Origin: an uncultured Erysipelotrichaceae bacterium
GTDB lineage: Bacteria; Bacillota_I; Bacilli_A; Erysipelotrichales; Erysipelotrichaceae
Direction: 5' to 3'
DNA: 19,151 bases
Assembly: GCA_900319505.1 (NCBI GenBank)
Contig: ONOV01000023.1
Location: 1-19,151 of the forward strand
Positions 1 to 6,620 of this stretch are shown here, in pieces. Under the pieces are notes generated by a model. The model did no database searches. It was given only the letters and a program-made list of their open reading frames with translations, and was not told the origin of the DNA. The first letter of the stretch is position 1; each line of letters begins with the position of its first letter. The translations under genes and the position numbers were made by a program.

Positions 1-134
1 TCGAGTCGGAAAGCCCGTCGCGTTAGTAGCGCACACCGGGTTTGATGAGGGGCGGTTGATTTTATGGTCAATCGCCTACTCTATTTGTGGAGATGATGGA
101 AGATCCGCATAAATATAAGGCGGAGGCGGAAGAT
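1..134 (+). other. Left-edge region upstream of comEA, unassigned; two hairpins or the tail of a gene
   Basis: Two readings fit and I cannot choose between them. As RNA, positions 11-17 can pair with 37-43 (7 bp, one G-U) and 51-59 with 68-76 (9 bp, one G-U), which looks like the end of a structured RNA or leader. As protein, the frame starting at base 2 is open from the window edge to a TAA at 110-112, so it could be the last ~36 codons of an upstream gene. I recognise neither the peptide nor the RNA. No convincing promoter for comEA is visible here. Confidence 0.25.
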
Positions 135-602
135 ATGAAACAGATACTGTTATTTCTCTGCATGGTTATGCTGGCCATCGGCATTGATTTTCACGGCGTG
201 AATTTTCAGAAACTGCAGAAGAGTACAATCACTGTAACTGTAAAAGGACAGGTACAGAATCCGGGCAGGGTGGAGCTGCCGATGTATGCAACGGTGGAGG
301 ATGCCTTGCGAAAGGTACAGCTGGAAAATGACGCAGATCTTTCCTCGCTCAACCCGGATACGGTACTGAAAGACCATGATGTACTCACCATTCCGCAGAA
401 AGAAGAAATCGTACGGATTTCCATCAATGCGGCAAGCGCTGAGCAGCTCTCTGAACTGCCCGGCATCGGACCGTCCACAGCAGAGAGGATTGTTGCCTAT
501 CGTCAGGAGAATGGATATTTTCAGACTGTTGAAGATCTCATGCAGGTCAAGGGCATTGGTCAGGCCAAGTTTGATAAGCTGAAGGATCGAATCCAGCTTT
601 GA
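135..602 (+). CDS. comEA: ComEA, membrane-anchored helix-hairpin-helix DNA receptor for competence
   Basis: ComEA binds incoming double-stranded DNA outside the membrane and passes it to the ComEC channel. From this start the protein has about 155 residues. It has an N-terminal hydrophobic anchor (roughly residues 3-20), then a SLBB/soluble-ligand-binding-like beta domain containing VTVKGQVQNPG. The C-terminal ComEA-type helix-hairpin-helix pair begins at ISINAASAEQLSELPGIG and ends with the second hairpin VKGIGQAKFDKL. I chose ATG 135 because GGAGG at 122-126 lies 8 bases upstream and the anchor then sits at the N-terminus. GTG 87 or ATG 93 are possible longer starts (171 or 169 residues) with poorer ribosome sites. 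The stop overlaps the next start, as expected for a comEA-comEC operon. Confidence 0.9.
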   Translation: MKQILLFLCMVMLAIGIDFHGVNFQKLQKSTITVTVKGQVQNPGRVELPMYATVEDALRKVQLENDADLSSLNPDTVLKDHDVLTIPQKEEIVRISINAASAEQLSELPGIGPSTAERIVAYRQENGYFQTVEDLMQVKGIGQAKFDKLKDRIQL

Positions 603-2515
603 AAAAGTTACTCAACCATTCTCTTCTGATGGCTGTACTGCTGCTTCTGTTTCAGATGGGGAAAGGAAAGGCCCTCCTCTTCAGTGCAGTTCTTGTCATT
701 GCATTCTATATACTCAGAACCAGAGACAGAACCGTATTCTTTTTCATCATCTTATTAAGCCTTTCTCTTATTCCTCATACCCGGACAGACTATCCGAAAG
801 TACAGCAGGCACGGGTTGTTTCTGTTTCCGCCTCTTCCTTTATTGCCGAAGGCAATGGCTGCCGCTTTATCGTACGCTATGATGAACCGCCTGCGCCGGA
901 CAGTGAAATAGCCCTGAGTGGCAGATTTGAAAAGAATGAAAGTTCTGCCCATTTTTTCGGTATGGATTTTTCCGACTGGAATGAAAGACGGGGTATTTAT
1001 TATGCGATTCGTCCCGCCTCGCTTACCGTTATAAAGGAACATCATACATTCCGTTCCATTCTCTATCATCGGATCATCCGAATGAATGATCCTTCTTTGA
1101 AGAGTCTCTGCTTCAAAATGCTGTTAGGCATCAATGATCCGGATGAAGAGAGTTTCTTCTATCGCTGCGGCTTTTCTCTGAGCGGAATCATTATGCTGGT
1201 AAGAGAAGTGCTTGGCCGCTTCTGCAATGAAAGAAAGCGGAACCGTATTGTGTTTATTCTGACTTGTGTTCTGTTTATCGCATATGGTTTTCCCTTACTG
1301 CTGTTTCAGAGTCTTGTTTCAGCTGTTTTGAAAAAGATGGATCAGAGACAGGATGTCAGAGTCGGCATCGGGATGATTATCGTTATGCTGGTGTATCCGG
1401 AAAGCGTATGTTCTGCTGCGTTTCTTCTGCCATCATGCTTCAGGCTGTGTGCCCTTGAAAAAACAGATCGAAAGCTCAAGGGTTTCTATCTGTCATGTCT
1501 ATTGCAGAGCTATCTGTTTCAGGGATTCAATCCGTTAGTCTCACTGCTGTTTTCGTATCTGCGCCCGCTGCTTGGGGCAGGATGGTTTCTGGCACTTGGC
1601 TGTGTGGTGACAGGACGGCATGATCCGCTGAAGCTATTAAGGATGATGAATGAAAGTATTACCTTGCTTGACAGGTTCTTTCTGCCAGGTTCCATCATGG
1701 GTCTCGGGACACTGTTCTATCTTGCCATTCTGATCAGTCTGCACAGCAGGAAACATCTGATTCACTATGCTGTGATTCTGCTGTTTGTGTTTCAGCTTGG
1801 CGGCTTCTTTCATCCCTTTGGGGAAATTACCTTCATCAACGTCGGTCAGGGAGACAGTATTTTCATCAGAATGCCCCTGTCTCATGAAGGAATGCTGATT
1901 GATACTGGGAAGCCGGGACAGTATCGAACTGTCACAGCATATCTCAAAGCCAAAGGAACATGGAAGCTTGATACCATGGCCATCACCCATGGTGATGATG
2001 ATCACAGCGGCAGTATGGACCGGCTGAATCAGGCATACCATGTGCGCCAGCTGATTCAGGTTCATCAGAAGAAAATCACCTATGGAATGTATGACTTCTA
2101 TGATCTCAATGAGATCACGGATGAAGATGAAAATCGCTCCTCTCTTGTTCTTTATACAAAGATCAACGGCATGAGAATGCTGTTCATGGGGGATGCAGAT
2201 GAAGTGGCAGAAAAGCAGATTGCAGAGAAATATGGCAATCTGCGCTGTGATGTACTGAAGCTCTCCCATCATGGTTCAAAGACCGGATCCTGTGACAGAT
2301 TCCTTGATACGGTCAGACCGGGTCTCGGTATCATTTCTTCCGGGCCGTATCGCATTTACCATCATCCATCTCCTGAAACCATCCAGCGTCTGCTCAAACG
2401 CCATATTCCTTATCTTGATACAAAGAAGCAAGGGGATATTACGATTCTGATGCTGCCGCATATGAATCTTTGTATCAGTGCAGCGGGAAGCCTTGGTATA
2501 ATTAACACGCAATGA
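599..2515 (+). CDS. comEC: ComEC/Rec2-type DNA uptake channel with C-terminal metallo-beta-lactamase domain
   Basis: ComEC forms the inner-membrane channel for single-stranded DNA in transformation. The first ~70 residues are hydrophobic, followed by an OB-like extracytoplasmic stretch and the multi-spanning Competence region (about 175-400). From about residue 408 a metallo-beta-lactamase domain is clear: INVGQGDS, THGDDDHSGS (H464, D466, D468, H469), GDAD (531-534) and SHHGS (556-560). These are the metal-site motifs expected for the proposed nuclease domain. At 638 residues it is shorter than many homologues (roughly 700-800), and the usual conserved ISGLH-type segment of the Competence domain is not recognisable (residues ~190-205). 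The start is TTG 599, overlapping the comEA stop by 4 bases, with GAAGGA just upstream. ATG 629 is an alternative. The stop overlaps holA (ATGA). Confidence 0.88.
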   Translation: MKKLLNHSLLMAVLLLLFQMGKGKALLFSAVLVIAFYILRTRDRTVFFFIILLSLSLIPHTRTDYPKVQQARVVSVSASSFIAEGNGCRFIVRYDEPPAPDSEIALSGRFEKNESSAHFFGMDFSDWNERRGIYYAIRPASLTVIKEHHTFRSILYHRIIRMNDPSLKSLCFKMLLGINDPDEESFFYRCGFSLSGIIMLVREVLGRFCNERKRNRIVFILTCVLFIAYGFPLLLFQSLVSAVLKKMDQRQDVRVGIGMIIVMLVYPESVCSAAFLLPSCFRLCALEKTDRKLKGFYLSCLLQSYLFQGFNPLVSLLFSYLRPLLGAGWFLALGCVVTGRHDPLKLLRMMNESITLLDRFFLPGSIMGLGTLFYLAILISLHSRKHLIHYAVILLFVFQLGGFFHPFGEITFINVGQGDSIFIRMPLSHEGMLIDTGKPGQYRTVTAYLKAKGTWKLDTMAITHGDDDHSGSMDRLNQAYHVRQLIQVHQKKITYGMYDFYDLNEITDEDENRSSLVLYTKINGMRMLFMGDADEVAEKQIAEKYGNLRCDVLKLSHHGSKTGSCDRFLDTVRPGLGIISSGPYRIYHHPSPETIQRLLKRHIPYLDTKKQGDITILMLPHMNLCISAAGSLGIINTQ

Positions 2516-3522
2516 GTGAATATGTAATTTATGGTACGAATCAGTACCGGGAAAAGGAAGCGCTGCAGAAGGTGCTGCAGGAAGAAAGAATTGCCAGGGA
2601 CAGAATCAGTGATATAGACTGTTCCGGCACTTCTTTCAATATTGATGTGCTGCTGAATGAATGCTCGATCCTGTCCCTGTTCGGGGAAGAAGAGAAAAAG
2701 GCAGTCATTGCCCGCAATCCCTGGTTTCTCAAAGCCAGTGACAAGGCTAAGAGCACAGGAAAAAAGGGTAAGGAAAAAGACAGTAAGCGGGAATATCTTC
2801 TCAAGGCTTTGACTGCCTATATGAAAAATCCCAATCCTTCTACGGTACTGATCTTTTATCTTGACGGCTATGAAATGGACACAAGACGCAAGGAAAGCAA
2901 AGCCCTGACGGATGCCCATATCAGAACCATCCCGTGTGAATCCATCAAATACTGGGAGTTTCCCAAACACATTACGGAACTGCTGAAGAAAAATAAAATC
3001 AGTATGGATCCGCAGGCCAGAGCAGAGTTTGATCTGCGTATCGGTACAGATGAATTCCAGCTCCATCATGCCATTGAAAAGATGAAGCTTTATGGTGAAA
3101 GCCGCTATGACCTGTATACCATTCAGCAATTGATTCCGGAGGATGCCAATCTGGATATATGGAAGCTTGGCAATGCGGTATGTGCCGGCAGTGTCAGAGA
3201 CATGATGAATGCCAAAAACAGCATGCTGGAAAAGGGGCAGACGATTCAGTCCATGATTCCCCTGCTTTCCTCCCAGCTGATGCGTGCATATAATGTGCTG
3301 TGCCTGTCGGATCAGGGGTATGATCAGAGTTCCATTGCCACCAGGCTGCGCATGAAGGAATCTGCTGTACGCATGAATCTGCAGCGGCTGTATAAACGTT
3401 CTTCAAAGGATATACTGCAGATTCTGATGAAGCTGGCGGATCTTGAACAGGGCATGAAGGCAGGTACGCTGGACCCGGCGCAGGAATTTGATCTGTTTCT
3501 GTTTGCCTGTGAGGTGAAATGA
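2512..3522 (+). CDS. holA: DNA polymerase III delta subunit (clamp-loader wrench)
   Basis: HolA is the delta subunit of the clamp loader and opens the beta sliding clamp during replication. The protein has 336 residues, normal for the family. It begins with the typical YGTNQYREKEAL segment of an AAA-like domain I without a P-loop, has the acidic/hydrophobic clamp-contact region around ECSILSLFGEEEKKAV, and ends with the helical collar domain (MIPLLSSQLMRAYNVL, then AQEFDLFLFACEV). ATG 2512 overlaps the comEC stop as ATGA, so translation is probably coupled. comEC-holA adjacency is a recurrent Bacillota arrangement, which supports the assignment. Confidence 0.92.
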   Translation: MSEYVIYGTNQYREKEALQKVLQEERIARDRISDIDCSGTSFNIDVLLNECSILSLFGEEEKKAVIARNPWFLKASDKAKSTGKKGKEKDSKREYLLKALTAYMKNPNPSTVLIFYLDGYEMDTRRKESKALTDAHIRTIPCESIKYWEFPKHITELLKKNKISMDPQARAEFDLRIGTDEFQLHHAIEKMKLYGESRYDLYTIQQLIPEDANLDIWKLGNAVCAGSVRDMMNAKNSMLEKGQTIQSMIPLLSSQLMRAYNVLCLSDQGYDQSSIATRLRMKESAVRMNLQRLYKRSSKDILQILMKLADLEQGMKAGTLDPAQEFDLFLFACEVK

Positions 3523-4010
3523 TGGAAAAGACATATGTGGTACATACCCTGAAACCATTGATTGATGAAAAGTCCCGGGTTCTGATCCTGGGCTCTTTTC
3601 CTTCCATCCGCTCCCGTGAAGAAAATTTCTACTATGCCAATCCATCCAATCGGTTCTGGCCTGTATTAGGACGAATATTCCATGAGGATATTACAGATCG
3701 GAAAGCGTTCTGCCATGCCCGTCATATTGCCTTATATGATGTGATATATTCCTGCTGGATTCATGCGTCCAGTGATGCGTCGATTGAAGTGGATCAGGTC
3801 AATGATATTGAAGCACTGATTCAGGGAACGGATGTGCATACTGTATTTACTACCGGCAGCGCTTCCAGCCGTCTGTATGACAGGTATATCAGATGCCATT
3901 GTGAACATATAGCTCTGCCCAGTACCAGCAGTGCCAATGCCAGAATGAAGCTGGATGATTTATGCAGAGCTTATGAAATAATCAAGGAGAAAACGGATGA
4001 AGAAGATTGA
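3519..4010 (+). CDS. Uracil-DNA glycosylase superfamily protein, DNA-deoxyinosine (hypoxanthine) glycosylase type
   Basis: A 163-residue protein predicted to excise deaminated bases (hypoxanthine, possibly uracil) from DNA. Motif 1 is LILGSFPSIRS (GSFPS at 25-29), followed by FYYANPSNRFW, which is characteristic of the TDG/MUG-like and hypoxanthine-DNA glycosylase group. Near the C-terminus is ALPSTSSANAR, matching the family's LPSTSPAN loop that inserts into the DNA helix. The position is unusual, squeezed between holA and the U32 gene with overlaps at both ends (4 and 14 bases), so it is co-translated with replication functions. ATG 3519 and ATG 3522 are both possible starts. The substrate range is inferred from the family, not shown by the sequence. 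Confidence 0.82.
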   Translation: MMEKTYVVHTLKPLIDEKSRVLILGSFPSIRSREENFYYANPSNRFWPVLGRIFHEDITDRKAFCHARHIALYDVIYSCWIHASSDASIEVDQVNDIEALIQGTDVHTVFTTGSASSRLYDRYIRCHCEHIALPSTSSANARMKLDDLCRAYEIIKEKTDEED

Positions 4011-6159
4011 ACTGCTGGCCCCGGCCGGCAATATGGAAAGTCTGAAAGCTGCCGTGGAAGCAGGATGTGATGCCGTATATCTTGGCATGACGAATTTCTC
4101 AGCACGTGCTTTTGCCGGCAATTTTTCAAAAGAAGAACTGAAGGAAGCAGTACGCTGGTGCCATATCCGCGATGTGCGGATCTATGTCACGATCAATACG
4201 ATGCTGTATGAAAGTGAAATCGAAAATGCCATCCAGCTGGTGGATTTTCTGTATCAGAATGATGTGGATGCACTTCTGATCCAGGATCCTGGCCTGTTTC
4301 ATGCCGTACATCTTATGTATCCGGACTTTCCCATTCACTGTTCCACCCAGATGCATCTGCATAACCTGGCCGGGGTAAGACAGATGCAGAAAGAAGGGGC
4401 CGCAAGAGTGGTCATGGCCCGTGAGACACCGATTGAATTGATCCGTAAAGCCTGTGCGACAGGCATTGATATTGAAGTCTTTGCCTATGGGGCAATCTGT
4501 ATCTCCTATTCCGGCCAGTGTCTGATGTCAGCTGAAACCAAGAACAGATCGGCTAACCGGGGCATGTGTGCGCAATGCTGCAGGCTGCGCTATACAAAGG
4601 ATGATGGAACGCCGTTTGCAAAAGGCGATTATCTTCTTTCCCCTAAAGACCTCAATGTCATTGAAGACATACCGGCACTCATTGAAGCCGGTGTTTCTTC
4701 CTTGAAGATCGAAGGCAGAATGAAACGGCCTGCCTATGTATATCTGGTGGTAAAGACATTCCGGGAGTCCATTGATGCCTATTATGGTCATCAGACCTAT
4801 CATGTCACAAAAGAGAGAACAAAGAATCTGGCGCTGATGTTCAACCGCGGCTTTTCAAGAGGACATCTTTTCCATGATGATGTGAAGAGCAGAATGAGTC
4901 ATTTCCGTCCGAATCACCAGGGTGTACAGATTGGCAGAGTACTGCAGTATCATAATGGCAAAGTCACTGTTAAGCTTTCTGATTCACTTCATCAGCATGA
5001 CGGTCTGCGTATCCTCAATACACCGAATGATACAGGACTGACGGCGGTACGGATTGAAAAGAAGGGGAAGCTTGTCAGCAGTGCATCCGCTGGTGATACG
5101 GTGGTTCTGGACTGTACCTCAAAACCGCATCCCAGACCCGGTCAGCCGCTTCTGAAAACAAGCGATACGGCTCTGATGGAAGCTGTAGAAAAAGAGATTG
5201 CTGATTCTCATCGTACCATACCGGTAATCATTCATTATGAAGCACGGATCAATGAACCTTTGAAAATCACCCTTGAAGATCATGACGGTCATACGATTCT
5301 TACAGCCTCAGATACAGTGCTTGAAGCAGCCCGCAAAGCGCCGCTCACAAAGGAAAAGCTTGAAGATCTGCTGTGTCGCACGGGTGATACTGCATATGAA
5401 GTGACAGAGATCAATGGTGTGGCGGAGGATGTCTTCATGCCGGTCAGCGCCATAAATGCTGCTCGCCGTCAGGCCTTTGAACAGCTGGATGAAGTACGGG
5501 CAGATCTCAATCACTACCCAGAAAAAACAGCATATCACTTTGTTCTGGAACCAAAGCCGATGCGGCCGGACAGACTGCTGGTGCAGTGTGAAAAGAAAAC
5601 AGCACACATCAAAGAAGCGCATGTGTTTGAAGAGGGGCTCAATCTGATGCATGTAGTAGATGAAACCGAAGAAGAAACAGAATGCCGCAATACCATTCTG
5701 TCTTCCATAGGTGATCTGTATGGTTCCAGATACCACTGTATTGCCGGTATGACCATGAACATTGCCAACAGCTATGCGCTGGCCTTCATGCTGAGTCACG
5801 AAGGAATTGACGGGGTGATCTTCTCAAGTGAATGCTCGGAAGAGCAGATCAGACAGTGTCTGGAAGCATTTGAAGCAAGATACGGCTTTACACCATGTAC
5901 GTACAGACTTGTTTATGGCAAGAGAACACTCATGTATATCAAAGACAGATTTACAGAAGAACCATTGAAAACTTTCCGGGATATCCATGGACAAAGTTTT
6001 TCCGTGAAGTATAATAGTGGATACACGGAAGTCCGGTCTTCTGAACCTGCTGTATCCGCCAATGCATACTGCTATGGCTCATACATCATCGAAAGAGATG
6101 AGACGGACGTAAAGGAGATAGAAAAAGAAGCATATGAAGAAATTTCTCGAAGAGTTTAA
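3997..6159 (+). CDS. U32 family 'peptidase', RlhA/YdcP-like RNA hydroxylation protein with C-terminal DUF3656-like extension
   Basis: The N-terminal ~300 residues are a U32 domain: LLAPAGNMESLKAAVEAGCD, AVYLG, then YGAICISYSGQCLMS and NRGMCAQCCR. Cysteines at 168, 175, 191, 194 and 195 form the conserved cluster, proposed in this family to hold an Fe-S centre. Although called peptidases or collagenases, the E. coli relatives TrhP (YegQ) and RlhA (YdcP) act in prephenate-dependent hydroxylation of tRNA or 23S rRNA. At 720 residues with a long C-terminal extension this resembles RlhA (667 residues in E. coli) more than the ~450-residue TrhP. A ribosome site AAGGAG at 3984-3989 precedes ATG 3997. 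The start overlaps the glycosylase gene by 14 bases and the end overlaps mscL by 26. The 23S target is inferred from architecture only. Confidence 0.88.
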   Translation: MKKIELLAPAGNMESLKAAVEAGCDAVYLGMTNFSARAFAGNFSKEELKEAVRWCHIRDVRIYVTINTMLYESEIENAIQLVDFLYQNDVDALLIQDPGLFHAVHLMYPDFPIHCSTQMHLHNLAGVRQMQKEGAARVVMARETPIELIRKACATGIDIEVFAYGAICISYSGQCLMSAETKNRSANRGMCAQCCRLRYTKDDGTPFAKGDYLLSPKDLNVIEDIPALIEAGVSSLKIEGRMKRPAYVYLVVKTFRESIDAYYGHQTYHVTKERTKNLALMFNRGFSRGHLFHDDVKSRMSHFRPNHQGVQIGRVLQYHNGKVTVKLSDSLHQHDGLRILNTPNDTGLTAVRIEKKGKLVSSASAGDTVVLDCTSKPHPRPGQPLLKTSDTALMEAVEKEIADSHRTIPVIIHYEARINEPLKITLEDHDGHTILTASDTVLEAARKAPLTKEKLEDLLCRTGDTAYEVTEINGVAEDVFMPVSAINAARRQAFEQLDEVRADLNHYPEKTAYHFVLEPKPMRPDRLLVQCEKKTAHIKEAHVFEEGLNLMHVVDETEEETECRNTILSSIGDLYGSRYHCIAGMTMNIANSYALAFMLSHEGIDGVIFSSECSEEQIRQCLEAFEARYGFTPCTYRLVYGKRTLMYIKDRFTEEPLKTFRDIHGQSFSVKYNSGYTEVRSSEPAVSANAYCYGSYIIERDETDVKEIEKEAYEEISRRV

Positions 6160-6529
6160 GGAATTTGCCCTCAAGGGCAATGTCATGGACATGGCTGTTG
6201 GTGTCATCATAGGTGCTGCCTTCCAGAACATCGTCACTTCCCTGATTGACAACATCATCAATCCGCTGATCGGTCTGATCTTCCAGACTGACTTCAGCAA
6301 TGTTGTCGTTCATATGGGTAAAGTGGATCTTGGTATCGGTGCATTTGTATCCGCTGTTATCAACTTCCTTCTGATGGCCATGGTTCTTTTCTGCATTGTC
6401 AAGTCCATCAACACCGTCAAGGAGCTTGCAGAAAAAAACAAGAAGCCGGAAGAGCCGGCTGCCCCTGCCAAGAGTCCGGAACTGCTGGAGCTGGAAAAGA
6501 TTGCCAGGCTTCTGGAAGAGAAGAAATAA
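6134..6529 (+). CDS. mscL: Large-conductance mechanosensitive channel
   Basis: MscL is the pentameric membrane valve that opens under osmotic downshock. At 131 residues it has the normal family length. Features in order: a short amphipathic N-terminal helix (MKKFLEEFKEFALKGN), TM1 with DMAVGVIIGAAF and pore-lining small residues, a periplasmic loop (about 48-68), TM2 from about residue 69 to 93, and a Pro/Ala-rich linker leading to the cytoplasmic bundle helix (PELLELEKIARLLEEKK). The start lies inside the U32 gene, overlapping by 26 bases. AAAGGAG at 6111-6117 is rather far upstream (16 bases), while AAAGAAG at 6124-6130 is close. The gene ends its transcription unit, with a strong terminator 25 bases after the stop. 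Confidence 0.95.
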   Translation: MKKFLEEFKEFALKGNVMDMAVGVIIGAAFQNIVTSLIDNIINPLIGLIFQTDFSNVVVHMGKVDLGIGAFVSAVINFLLMAMVLFCIVKSINTVKELAEKNKKPEEPAAPAKSPELLELEKIARLLEEKK

Positions 6530-6554
6530 GCTTTACAGGACTATTTGAGCTATT

Positions 6555-6584
6555 CCCGCATTCTGTACTGAATGCGGGTTTTTT
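6555..6584 (+). terminator. Rho-independent terminator after mscL
   Basis: A perfect 9-bp stem (6555-6563 CCCGCATTC with 6570-6578 GAATGCGGG), a 6-base loop and six T (6579-6584) form a canonical intrinsic terminator for the comEA-mscL run. The T-tract runs straight into the next promoter. Confidence 0.93.
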
Positions 6585-6592
6585 GTTATAAT
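6584..6592 (+). promoter_or_regulatory. Extended -10 promoter for smc
   Basis: TGTTATAAT is a full extended -10 element (TGN plus consensus TATAAT at 6587-6592). The position 17 bases upstream (6564-6569) falls in the terminator loop and does not match TTGACA, so activity would depend on the extended -10. Transcription would begin near 6599, giving a ~22-base leader with a GAGG ribosome site (6606-6609) before smc ATG 6621. Confidence 0.7.
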
Positions 6593-6620
6593 TTCATGGT
6601 CTGTCGAGGTATTTTATTTC

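Noticed and set aside
56..84. Promoter for comEA (TTGATT, 17-base spacer, CTCTAT)
   Set aside because: The -10 is poor and the -35 lies within a stable hairpin; not convincing.
1637..2272. Minus-strand ORF of ~211 codons inside comEC
   Set aside because: Shadow of a strongly supported + strand gene; no ribosome site or family resemblance.
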